From an uncultured Prevotellaceae bacterium (lineage in GTDB: Bacteria; Bacteroidota; Bacteroidia; Bacteroidales; Bacteroidaceae): a DNA stretch of 15,091 nucleotides. This document shows positions 1 to 7,135 of this stretch, one piece after another. The notes under the pieces are model-generated. The model made no database searches. It was given only the letters and a program-made list of their open reading frames with translations, and was not told the origin of the DNA. Numbering within the stretch: the stretch's first letter is position 1; each line of letters begins with the position of its first letter. The stretch is from the NCBI GenBank assembly GCA_946413885.1, contig CAMKMK010000031.1, forward strand, positions 1-15,091, in the 5' to 3' direction. The translations under genes and the position numbers were made by a program.

Positions 1-158
1 GCGAGGCTTGCCTGAATTCCAGGGGTGGTGGAATAGGGTAGATGTGATGAGGAATGCGCGATTTATTTGCCTTATGTTGTGGAAAGAGTGATTTTTTTGC
101 GTTTTCGGCTCGATAGCGATTAAACCTTCGCGTGCTTTGGCGTGTCATAGATGCAGAG
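1..158. other. upstream region of the outer-membrane protein gene
   Basis: No supportable gene lies here. One + frame is open from base 2 to a TGA at 89-91 (29 codons), so the 3' end of a preceding gene is possible but unproven. A weak -7-like element, TTTATTTG at 62-69, matches TAnnTTTG at 7 of 8 bases, but no matching -33 element was seen. Confidence 0.3.
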
Positions 159-3100
159 ATGAAAAAATCTGTGTTTCATATCATCGGTTTCTTGCTCCTG
201 TTCTGCTTTTCAGGACGGTTGGCGGCTCAGCAACCTCAGCAGTCTGCTCCCAGTTCCACCCCCAAGGCGGAAGAAAGTGGAGTGGCGCGCATCAATATCC
301 GAGGTACCGTCTTCGAGAACGAGTCCCTCCATCCCATGCAGGGCGCCAGCGTGAAACTTTTTGATGCGAAAGGGACCATGATCAGCGGGAACGTCACGAT
401 GAAGAACGGTCAGTTCCTGCTGCCAGGCATCCCCACAGGCTCGTATACGCTGAAGGTCTCGTTCATGGGATTCAAGGAACAGTCCTTCTCCATCACTTTG
501 CCCAGCAAGTCCGGCAACTATAAGATCAATGATGTACTGATGCGCGAGGAGACCACCATGATGAAGGAGGCAGTCGTGGAAGGTCAGATGCCAGAGATGA
601 CCGTCGTGGAGGACACCGTCATGTACAATGCCGATGCGTTCAAGCTGCCTGATGGAGCCCTTGTCGAGGACCTTATCAAGAAGTTGCCTGGCATCGTGCT
701 CGAGGATAACGGCAGCTACACATGGAACGGCAAGAGCATCAGCCAGATATTGGTGGACGGCAAAGAATTCTTTGGCAACAACATGGAGCTGGTTCTCAAG
801 AACCTGCCTGCAGAAATCATCGACAAGGTGAAGGCGTATGACCGCCAGAGCGAGAATGCCCGCATCACAGGCATCGACGACGGCAATGAGCGCACCGTAC
901 TGGATCTGGCTGTCAAGAAGAACCGCAAGCGAGGATGGTTTGGAAACGTGATGGGAGGCTATGGGTCGAGTGACCGCTACACAGGACGCTTCATGACCAA
1001 CCGCTTCATTGGCGACCAGAAGTTCTCCGTCGTGGGGAATGCCAACAATACGGAAGGCGACGGCATGACGGATCACCAGAGTGGGGGATTCACGATGAAC
1101 TACGAGAAGAAGAAGGTGCTCGAGCTCAACGGAAGCCTCAATGGAAACTTCACCCAAGGTTCCAGCGAGAGCAGCACCAGCCGGCAATCCTTCGAGAACC
1201 GCAATGCGGCCTACAGCAACAGCACCCAGAGCAGCGGGAACCACAGCAACAGCGTGAACTTCAATTACAAGGTGGAGTGGAGCCCAGACACGATGACCAA
1301 AGTCATCTTCCGTCCTGAGCTGTCCTATCGCCAGAGCGGGAGTCACAGCCAGAGCGAGAGTGCTGCCTTCAACGCTGACCCTTTCTCGCTTGACGGCATC
1401 ACGGACCCGCTCGCTCAACTTTCCCTCCTTTCCGATTCGATTGGGGTGAACCACCGTCTCAGTGCCAACCATAGCGGCAGCGACAACTTCAACACCAGCG
1501 CTTCCCTGCGCGTCAACCGCCGTATGAGGAAGAAGGGACGCAATCTCTCTTTCGAGGCGAGTGGCAGCTATTCGAACGGCAATACGGAAAGCGACAGCTA
1601 CAGCCAGATTGATTATTACCAGCGCTTGGCTCGCGATGGGACGGATTCCGTCTACCACAAGACGCAGTTCAATGATTCCCAGTCAAAGAACCGCAACTGG
1701 AGTGCCAGCGTCAGTTACAATGAACCCATTGCCCACAATGTCTATCTCCAGTTCAGCTACGCTTACCGCAACCGCTTCACGGACCACGACCGTACCGTAA
1801 GCTCCATTTTCGACCCCTACAATGCCCGCTATGGAGTCGTCAGGGAAAATTACCGCCAGTTCTCAGAGTTTGGTGTGCCTGATACCGCCCAATGCAACTA
1901 TACGACCAACACTTATCAGAACCATGACGCGCGCTTGCAGCTCCGCATCAACCGCACCCAGTATCAGCTGACCATTGGAGGCAACGTGCAGCCTCAGATC
2001 AATTCTGTGGACTACAACAAGGGCTGGAAGCACTACGACGTCAGCCGCAAGGTGGTGAATGCCTCGCCTACTGTCAATTTCCGTTACCGCTTCTCGCGCC
2101 ATGAGCAGTTCGATTTCCGCTACGGAGGCTCGACAGGTCAGCCCAGCATCACGGACCTTATCCCTGACACGCTCAACAATGCCAATCCCCTGAACATCCA
2201 ACTGGGAAATCCCAATCTGAAGCCTTCGTTCACTCAGAATCTAGGCGCCAATTACCGCAAGAGTATCCAAGAGAGCCAACGCTCCTACGCCGCCAGCCTG
2301 CAGTTCAATACTACGCGCAACAGCGTCAGCAACCGTACCCAGTATGATGAGGAAACGGGCGGGCGTGTCACTCAACCCATGAACATCAATGGAAACTGGA
2401 ATGGAAGTGCCAGCTTCAACTTCAATACCGCTTTCCGCGACCAGCGTTTCCGCATCAACACCAACACCCAGACGAGCATGACAAATGCCGTGGGTTACGT
2501 TTATCAGGCGTCTTCCCACGAGACGGTGAAGAACCGCACACGAGGCAATCGAGTCAGCCAGGGCCTGCGTCTCACCTTCCGCAACGATTGGCTCGAGGTG
2601 AATGCCAATGGGTCTCTGCGCTACAATCACAGCCGCAGCACCAATTCGAGCGCGAGCAATCTCGACACGTATGGGTTCAACTATGGAGTAGGCACAGAGA
2701 TGCAATTCCCTTGGAACATGACTTTCAGCACCAGCATCACAGAGCAGTGTCGGCGAGGATATTCAGACGCCAGCATGAATACCAACGAACTCATCTGGGG
2801 CTTCCAGTTCAGCCAACGTCTGCTGCCCAAGAAGAACCTTACCATCACCGTTCGTGCCAACGATGTGCTGAACCAGCGCGACAACGTCAGCCGCAACGTC
2901 TCAGCCACAGCCCGTACGGATACGCGCACGCTGAACGTTCACAGTTATTATCTGCTGACCGTCAATTATCGTTTCGGCAAGTTTGGCGGAGGCCGTGGCA
3001 AGAAGGGAGACTTTGGGGAACGTGGCGAGGGCGATGAATTCGGCTCAGGCAGAGAACGGCATGGTGGCCCTGATGGCAACGAGGGCCCTCGCGGAGGTTC

Positions 3101-3161
3101 CGAAGGCAGGAGCTTTAATCGTGGAGGTGGTCCTGGAGGCGGTCCAGGTGGAAGCTTCTGA
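159..3161 (+). CDS. TonB-dependent-receptor-like outer-membrane beta-barrel protein with Gly-rich C-terminal tail
   Basis: This is a predicted outer-membrane protein of 1000 residues. It has an N-terminal signal peptide (hydrophobic core FLLLFCF, likely cleavage after LAA), then a carboxypeptidase-regulatory-like beta-sandwich domain at about residues 40-130 (IRGTVFENESLHPMQGASV, then GSYTLKVSFMGF). A plug-like segment follows at about 140-260, including LVEDLIKKLPGIVLEDNG, ILVDGKEFFGN and a TGIDDGNER motif. The rest is a long Ser/Asn/aromatic-rich beta-barrel ending in LTVNYRFGKF. This order is typical of the Bacteroidetes outer-membrane beta-barrel family related to SusC/TonB receptors. No SusD partner is nearby, so the substrate is unknown. 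A 58-residue Gly/Arg/Glu-rich tail (943-1000) follows the last strand. The ATG at 159 was chosen over the in-frame GTG at 132 because the signal peptide begins there. It converges on the next gene with a 2-nt gap. Confidence 0.85.
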   Translation: MKKSVFHIIGFLLLFCFSGRLAAQQPQQSAPSSTPKAEESGVARINIRGTVFENESLHPMQGASVKLFDAKGTMISGNVTMKNGQFLLPGIPTGSYTLKVSFMGFKEQSFSITLPSKSGNYKINDVLMREETTMMKEAVVEGQMPEMTVVEDTVMYNADAFKLPDGALVEDLIKKLPGIVLEDNGSYTWNGKSISQILVDGKEFFGNNMELVLKNLPAEIIDKVKAYDRQSENARITGIDDGNERTVLDLAVKKNRKRGWFGNVMGGYGSSDRYTGRFMTNRFIGDQKFSVVGNANNTEGDGMTDHQSGGFTMNYEKKKVLELNGSLNGNFTQGSSESSTSRQSFENRNAAYSNSTQSSGNHSNSVNFNYKVEWSPDTMTKVIFRPELSYRQSGSHSQSESAAFNADPFSLDGITDPLAQLSLLSDSIGVNHRLSANHSGSDNFNTSASLRVNRRMRKKGRNLSFEASGSYSNGNTESDSYSQIDYYQRLARDGTDSVYHKTQFNDSQSKNRNWSASVSYNEPIAHNVYLQFSYAYRNRFTDHDRTVSSIFDPYNARYGVVRENYRQFSEFGVPDTAQCNYTTNTYQNHDARLQLRINRTQYQLTIGGNVQPQINSVDYNKGWKHYDVSRKVVNASPTVNFRYRFSRHEQFDFRYGGSTGQPSITDLIPDTLNNANPLNIQLGNPNLKPSFTQNLGANYRKSIQESQRSYAASLQFNTTRNSVSNRTQYDEETGGRVTQPMNINGNWNGSASFNFNTAFRDQRFRINTNTQTSMTNAVGYVYQASSHETVKNRTRGNRVSQGLRLTFRNDWLEVNANGSLRYNHSRSTNSSASNLDTYGFNYGVGTEMQFPWNMTFSTSITEQCRRGYSDASMNTNELIWGFQFSQRLLPKKNLTITVRANDVLNQRDNVSRNVSATARTDTRTLNVHSYYLLTVNYRFGKFGGGRGKKGDFGERGEGDEFGSGRERHGGPDGNEGPRGGSEGRSFNRGGGPGGGPGGSF

Positions 3162-3163
3162 CG

Positions 3164-3766
3164 CTACTTCTTCAGGGTAAGGATGAATAATTTCTTTCCT
3201 TTCTCCATTGCGCCGTAAAGCTTGGTACCATCGTCGCTCAGCATCAGGGTATCCTTGTCTTTATCATCGCTGGTGATGATCATGTTCCCTTCGCGCACGT
3301 AAGTACATTTCTGATTCTCAGGAGCTATAGCGAGGGCAGCCTTCATCGCTTTGCGTTTTGCCCAACTCACGCCAATCAGCTTCAGCGCTTCCTCATCGAT
3401 GGACATCTTCATGTTCATCACAGCGTTCGTTTCATCCTTGAAGGTGAAGGTGATGGCAGTCTTTACGGCTTTCGACGCAACCTTCGCTTTCTCCATCGCA
3501 TCCTTCACTTCCTTATCAACTTCTGCCACTTCTTCGGATGTCAGCTTGCGGCCCAGCTCTTTCTCCTTTTTCGCGATGCCCACTTTGCGTACAGAGTCTG
3601 ATTTCGCGTTTACTTCCTTCAATGCTGTACTCATTATGTCGTCCATGATGTTTGGATTCTGGTAAACTCTCCCAACAAGACTTGTCTGAGCGCTTGAGTT
3701 GAGGGAGCCGCAAAGCAGGAGCCCAGCGGCGAGCACTCCCATTATGAGATTCTTTTTCATCTTCAT
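3164..3766 (-). CDS. secreted protein of unknown function, 200 aa
   Basis: I do not recognise this family. The protein starts with a clear signal peptide (KMKKN, then a hydrophobic stretch to LLLCGSLNSSA, predicted cleavage near residue 26), so it should be periplasmic or exported. Residues 45-105 are rich in Lys, Glu and Ala and probably helical. Residues 105-200 look beta-rich (AITFTFKDETNAVMNMKMS, GNMIITSDD, TLMLSDDGTKLYG, LFILTLKK), like the short repeated strands of small lipocalin-like Bacteroidetes proteins; that resemblance is weak. The start could be Met1 or Met3. A well-matched promoter lies upstream on the minus strand. Its stop codon is 2 nt from the stop of the convergent outer-membrane protein gene, leaving no room for a separate terminator. 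It is transcribed alone. Confidence 0.75.
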   Translation of the reverse strand: MKMKKNLIMGVLAAGLLLCGSLNSSAQTSLVGRVYQNPNIMDDIMSTALKEVNAKSDSVRKVGIAKKEKELGRKLTSEEVAEVDKEVKDAMEKAKVASKAVKTAITFTFKDETNAVMNMKMSIDEEALKLIGVSWAKRKAMKAALAIAPENQKCTYVREGNMIITSDDKDKDTLMLSDDGTKLYGAMEKGKKLFILTLKK

Positions 3767-3800
3767 CGTTCTTTTTGTTCAGGTTAAAACAATTTGAGCG

Positions 3801-3831
3801 CAAAATTACGAATAAGTGATTAAAGTGCAAA
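3801..3831 (-). promoter_or_regulatory. Bacteroidetes-type promoter for the secreted 200-aa protein
   Basis: On the minus strand, TAATTTTG (complement of 3801-3808) matches the TAnnTTTG -7 element exactly. TTTG (complement of 3828-3831) lies 19 nt upstream as the -33 element. The predicted leader to the start codon at 3766 is about 30 nt. Confidence 0.65.
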
Positions 3832-3931
3832 ACATTTTCCTGTTTTTCTAAAATCTTGCTCGCACGAGGACCAGATGGGAATCCCGTTTTTCCATAGGGA
3901 TTCTCCTATCATAATTTCAAGATTCTCCCTC

Positions 3932-3960
3932 TTTGCATAGCCCTGAACAATCTAACTTTG
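3932..3960 (+). promoter_or_regulatory. Bacteroidetes-type promoter for the Tyr-rich lipoprotein
   Basis: TTTG at 3932-3935 and TAACTTTG at 3953-3960 are separated by 17 nt, matching the -33 and -7 consensus elements of Bacteroidetes. The leader to the ATG at 3990 would be about 20-25 nt. Repeated GATTCTCC boxes lie just upstream (see findings). Confidence 0.7.
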
Positions 3961-3989
3961 CAGCATAGAAACATCAAAATCATACTCCT

Positions 3990-4613
3990 ATGAAACGATT
4001 ATACCACTTTTCAGTTCTCAGCATGATGGCTCTGGCAGGTATGCTCACGTCATGCGACTATATAGAAGACACGCGCCAGTCGATGGTACTCTCAGGCGAA
4101 TGGAAAGGTGACTTTGGCATGTATTACGAGTACGTGGATGGTTATGGCCAGTGCTATACGTTTGATTCTTACGATACACGCATCACTTTCATCCCTGCCT
4201 ATTCCTACGCCCATCATGGTACAGGCACACAGGTTGACTACTATGACTATGGCCCGTATGAGTATCAGTATTACAGCTTCCGCTGGTCCATCTCAGATGG
4301 CATCATCACGCTCGTCTACGATTATGACCACCAGTTGGACACTCGCATTGGGGATTATCACATGACCAACGATTATCTTACAGGCATATTCTCTGCCTCA
4401 GGCATTTCGTTCCGCCTGAGAAAGATTGCTGACTTCTACGATTGGACACCTTATGTGAATGCCTATGGATTCTGTACGCGCCACAGTTGGGGCAGCTCAA
4501 GCCGCAATTGCGCACCTGCCACTCGAAGCGGTAAGGAACAGGCAGCCGACTCCATCGAGGCAAAGGGACACGTCCTCTCTCGTGGTCGCAGAAACACTCC
4601 GCTAAAGAAGTAA
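3990..4613 (+). CDS. tyrosine-rich lipoprotein of unknown function
   Basis: This 207-residue protein carries a type II (lipoprotein) signal peptide: MKR, a hydrophobic stretch, then lipobox LTSC with the acylated Cys at residue 22. It should therefore be membrane-anchored on the periplasmic or outer face. The mature part is unusually rich in Tyr and Asp (for example VDYYDYGPYEYQYYSF at 82-97) and appears beta-rich, opening with SGEWKGDFGMYY, similar in style to small lipocalin-like lipoproteins. Residues from about 160 are basic, low in hydrophobics and probably disordered (ending RGRRNTPLKK). I do not know a function. It has its own promoter and converges on the TonB-domain gene, with a hairpin between them. 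Confidence 0.75.
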   Translation: MKRLYHFSVLSMMALAGMLTSCDYIEDTRQSMVLSGEWKGDFGMYYEYVDGYGQCYTFDSYDTRITFIPAYSYAHHGTGTQVDYYDYGPYEYQYYSFRWSISDGIITLVYDYDHQLDTRIGDYHMTNDYLTGIFSASGISFRLRKIADFYDWTPYVNAYGFCTRHSWGSSSRNCAPATRSGKEQAADSIEAKGHVLSRGRRNTPLKK

Positions 4614-4618
4614 AAACA

Positions 4619-4656
4619 AATGCCTGCTACCCTTAGACGTTAGGATAGCAGGCATT
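4619..4656. terminator. hairpin between two convergent genes, likely bidirectional terminator
   Basis: AATGCCTGCTA (4619-4629) and TAGCAGGCATT (4646-4656) form a perfect 11-bp stem around a 16-nt loop. On the minus strand the hairpin is followed by a T-rich tail (complement of the A-rich run at 4612-4620), so it best terminates the gene at 4676-5131. On the + strand it lies 6 nt after the lipoprotein stop codon but has only a weak T tail. Confidence 0.75.
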
Positions 4657-4675
4657 AAAACATCTGCATTCAATA

Positions 4676-5131
4676 TTATTTGTTTAGGCGATACAAAATG
4701 GGCAATATGTATCGGCAGCGTACCTTCTTGCCATTTGATTTGGCAGGCTTCCATTTCTTGGAAGTGCTTTTCACGCAACGAATGCCTTCTTCCTCAAGAG
4801 CTTTCCAAGCCTCATCTTCATATCCTTGGGCATTCTGAAGCCTTTTGATCCCAACATCGCTGACAGCACCATTGCGTTCAATGACGAAAATGACAAACAC
4901 CCTTCCCTGAACGCCTCTCTCCTGAGCTATCTTAGGGTAATGAATGTTTTCTGATAGGAACTTTTGTAGAGCCTCGTCCCCTTTCTTAAACTTAGCTATT
5001 TCATCTACGACAGAGTATATAGAGTCTTTCTCATCCTCTTGGGCATTCACATCTGTTGTTGCTCCCCAGAGTGCCAGAATGACGAACAATGCTCTCAGCA
5101 TCTTCCACCCGTTTGATTTTGTGTTGCTCAT
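4676..5131 (-). CDS. small periplasmic protein with a TonB C-terminal domain
   Basis: Residues about 58-148 match the TonB C-terminal fold: HYPKIAQERGVQGRVFVIFVI, then ERNGAVSDVGIKR, and the closing WKPAKSNGKKVRCRYILPI. In TonB this domain contacts the TonB box of outer-membrane receptors to pass on inner-membrane energy. Here the N-terminus is a hydrophobic stretch (ALFVILALWG) followed by a plausible cleavage site at VNA/Q (residue 30). No Pro-rich spacer is present, and the whole protein is only 151 residues, against over 200 for classical TonB. It may be a free periplasmic protein rather than an anchored transducer; if the signal is not cut it could be membrane-tethered. No ExbB or ExbD gene is in the window. 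Translation may start at Met1 or Met11. It is divergent from the 5340 operon. Confidence 0.75.
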   Translation of the reverse strand: MSNTKSNGWKMLRALFVILALWGATTDVNAQEDEKDSIYSVVDEIAKFKKGDEALQKFLSENIHYPKIAQERGVQGRVFVIFVIERNGAVSDVGIKRLQNAQGYEDEAWKALEEEGIRCVKSTSKKWKPAKSNGKKVRCRYILPILYRLNK

Positions 5132-5148
5132 TTTACCTTAGTTTTAAT

Positions 5149-5210
5149 ACCTGTTTCTTTCATAATAACCTGTTTCTGGTGTAAAGGTAAGCATAATATT
5201 CAGAACAGGT
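5149..5210. repeat. two direct and one inverted copies of ACCTGTTTCT in a divergent intergenic region
   Basis: ACCTGTTTCT occurs at 5149-5158 and 5168-5177 (19-bp period). A near-inverted copy, AGAACAGGT, lies at 5202-5210. They flank a weak minus-strand -7-like element, TACCTTTA (complement of 5182-5189), in front of the TonB-domain gene. The arrangement resembles an operator, but no binding protein can be named. Confidence 0.4.
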
Positions 5211-5228
5211 TCGAAAAAAAGCAAAAAC

Positions 5229-5259
5229 TTTCGTGACTCATTCTTTTTTCGTACTTTTG
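5229..5259 (+). promoter_or_regulatory. probable promoter of the sigma-factor operon
   Basis: TACTTTTG at 5252-5259 matches the -7 consensus TAnnTTTG exactly. TTTC at 5229-5232 is a near match to the -33 TTTG with a 19-nt spacer. The leader to the ATG at 5340 would be about 75 nt. The elements are of the housekeeping type, so autoregulation by the operon's own ECF sigma factor is not evident here. Confidence 0.55.
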
Positions 5260-5339
5260 ATGAACGTTTTCCGTTTTCAGGTGTATATCCTTATGAGAGC
5301 GCCTCAAAAATGGTATAATATTAACAAGGTATAATCACA

Positions 5340-6542
5340 ATGAGAAAGAGAACAGCAATTATATTAGCCTTGATGTGCAGCACATTTGTTCTTGCGCAGA
5401 AGGCAGAAAGAGTAGAATCTATCATAACCAATTCCTATGAGTCAGAATGGTATGCGGCACAGATGGATGCTTGGCAAAAGAAAGTGAACGAGAATCCTAA
5501 TGACCAATGGGCTTGGAGGAACCTGTTCCGCGCTACCTATTATTATGAACAGAAAACTGGCGGGTGGGGAGAGAATCAGGATGAATCCAGAACGGCTGAT
5601 ATCATCCGCAAGATGGAAGCCGCGTTGCCAGACAGTTATGTGCTGAATCTCAGCAAGGGGCGTTTTTGCTTGAGTACTGACTCTGCCGCAAAGAGAGGCG
5701 ATAATATCTACCAAGCCATCAAGTATATGCCAGACGATGCCTGTGCAGAAGATGTCAACTATCTGGCTTGCCGTCTGTGGAGTATTGACCCTGAGAACAA
5801 AGAAGTAAACAAACTGTTTGCCAGAGCCTACCAGAAGAGATACTTCCCTCTACGCATCATGCAATACAACAGGAACATGTTGCTGAGCATGCAATCTGGT
5901 GCCCTCTACTTCGCTAACGGAGATGTAGTCACGGCTCCCATGAAGATGATACAGGAGGCATTGGGGGAACGTCAGGATGTCACCGTCATCCCAATCTCCT
6001 ATCTTCATGTGGAATCTTACTTGAATTCCCTTTGTAAGAGATTGAACATCAATCCTTTGAACATAGACGTGCAGGATTACGGGAAATATGGTGGAGACTG
6101 GTACAAGCATTACGAAGCAGACATCATCATGTATCTGATAAATGAAACTCAGCGACCCACTTATTTCTCTACTGACATTCTCTCTCAAACCGTTCTCAAC
6201 AAGGACAGTATCTACAACGAGGGTATCTTGCTGAAATACAGCTCAAAGCAGTACAACAACTTTGCCGTCGCGATGCATAATGTGAAGGAAGTTTACAACC
6301 TGGAATACCTGGCAGAACCAGATCTTGTCTATGATTCGTGGGTGACAAGCCAGCAGTCTGATCTGAACAACGTAACACTCCTCTCGAATCTGATATCAAA
6401 GTTCAGGAAGAAAGGCGACACTATTCAAGCTGACCGTTTATACAAGATTCTTGACAAGTGTATTGAGAGGAGCCCGTTGTTTGAGCATCCTGAGGCAAAA
6501 GAAGCTTTCGTGAAAAAGTTTAGAGAAGAGGCAGACAAATAG
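5340..6542 (+). CDS. secreted protein resembling the soluble domain of DUF2723 glycosyltransferases
   Basis: The 400-residue protein begins with a signal peptide (MRKRTAIILALMCSTFVLAQ, cut near residue 19) and has no later membrane segment, so it should act in the periplasm or outside. Residues about 35-165 look helical and TPR-like (ENPNDQWAWRNLFRATYYYE). The most telling part is 187-230: GALYFANGDVVTAPMKMIQE, then RQDVTVIPISYLHVESYL, followed by QRPTYFS at 271-277 and NLEYLAEP near 320. From memory this matches the conserved NGDNDTFPLWY...QE..G.R.DV.VVNLSLL pattern and later PIYFA segment in the soluble half of Bacteroidetes DUF2723 (TMEM260-like, protein O-mannosyltransferase-related) proteins, but the membrane catalytic half is absent. 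A catalytic role is therefore unlikely; a binding or sensing role is inference. The stop is 2 nt before the sigma gene, so they are co-transcribed. Confidence 0.7.
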   Translation: MRKRTAIILALMCSTFVLAQKAERVESIITNSYESEWYAAQMDAWQKKVNENPNDQWAWRNLFRATYYYEQKTGGWGENQDESRTADIIRKMEAALPDSYVLNLSKGRFCLSTDSAAKRGDNIYQAIKYMPDDACAEDVNYLACRLWSIDPENKEVNKLFARAYQKRYFPLRIMQYNRNMLLSMQSGALYFANGDVVTAPMKMIQEALGERQDVTVIPISYLHVESYLNSLCKRLNINPLNIDVQDYGKYGGDWYKHYEADIIMYLINETQRPTYFSTDILSQTVLNKDSIYNEGILLKYSSKQYNNFAVAMHNVKEVYNLEYLAEPDLVYDSWVTSQQSDLNNVTLLSNLISKFRKKGDTIQADRLYKILDKCIERSPLFEHPEAKEAFVKKFREEADK

Positions 6543-6544
6543 AA

Positions 6545-7135
6545 ATGACAATTCCCATGTTCCTGAGATCCCTTCGCTCGCTCACAGACGATGAGTTGAT
6601 GCAGAGGGTAAGCAGCAAAGACGATGATAGGGCATACAACGAGCTTTATCATCGTCATGCTCGTCGTCTCATGGGTTTCTTTTTCAGACAGTTGGGCGGC
6701 GATGAGGCTTTGGCTGCAGACCTTACCCAAGACGCCTTCATGCGGATTTGGATGGCTCGCGAGAAGTTCGCTGGCACCAGTTTCCGCACTTGGCTCCTCA
6801 CCATCGCTTACAATCTCGCCAAGAACCACTTTCGTCATAGCGAGCATCATCGACAGTACGAGCAGTTCATCATGCAAAACCAGGAAGAAATTACTGAGAG
6901 CAACATCTTTCAACAGCTTGAAGATGAGGCTTTTGACCAAGCCCTGAAGCAAGAGTTGGAAACGATGTCGCAAGAAGGTCGCCTGCTCTTCTCCCTTAGA
7001 TTCGAAGAAGAACTGACCATCCCCCAAATCGCCCTCGTGATGACTTTGCCAGAAGGCACAGTAAAATCACGCCTCCATACTTTGACACAAACCTTAAAAC
7101 AAAAGCTTAATCAAGATGACAACCTTCGAAGATAA
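6545..7135 (+). CDS. ECF-type RNA polymerase sigma factor
   Basis: This 196-residue protein has the two-domain layout of extracytoplasmic-function sigma-70 factors. Region 2 spans about residues 25-98, with the core-binding segment DLTQDAFMRIW at 59-69 and the -10-contacting stretch TSFRTWLLTIAYNLAKNHFR. Region 4 spans about 135-187, with the -35-binding helix-turn-helix LTIPQIALVMTLPEGTVKSR. Length is normal for the family. It would direct RNA polymerase to a small regulon, typically under control of a membrane anti-sigma. It starts 2 nt after the upstream stop codon; ATG at 6557 is an alternative start. Its 3' end overlaps the next gene by 20 nt in another frame, indicating translational coupling. 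The regulon and inducing signal cannot be read from the window. Confidence 0.93.
   Translation: MTIPMFLRSLRSLTDDELMQRVSSKDDDRAYNELYHRHARRLMGFFFRQLGGDEALAADLTQDAFMRIWMAREKFAGTSFRTWLLTIAYNLAKNHFRHSEHHRQYEQFIMQNQEEITESNIFQQLEDEAFDQALKQELETMSQEGRLLFSLRFEEELTIPQIALVMTLPEGTVKSRLHTLTQTLKQKLNQDDNLRR

Noticed and set aside
2..91. Possible 3' end of an upstream + gene (29 codons to TGA)
   Set aside because: Too short to judge, no recognisable motif, and open frames of this length occur by chance.
132..158. GTG start adding nine residues to the outer-membrane protein
   Set aside because: The signal peptide begins properly at the ATG at 159 (MKKS); the extra residues (MLWRVIDAE) include acidic residues that would spoil the signal N-region.
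210..1658. Long minus-strand open frame (482 codons) inside the outer-membrane protein gene
   Set aside because: It is a codon-bias shadow of the + gene. The translation is His/Val/Ala/Leu-rich with no domain, while the + frame has a signal peptide and clear family motifs.
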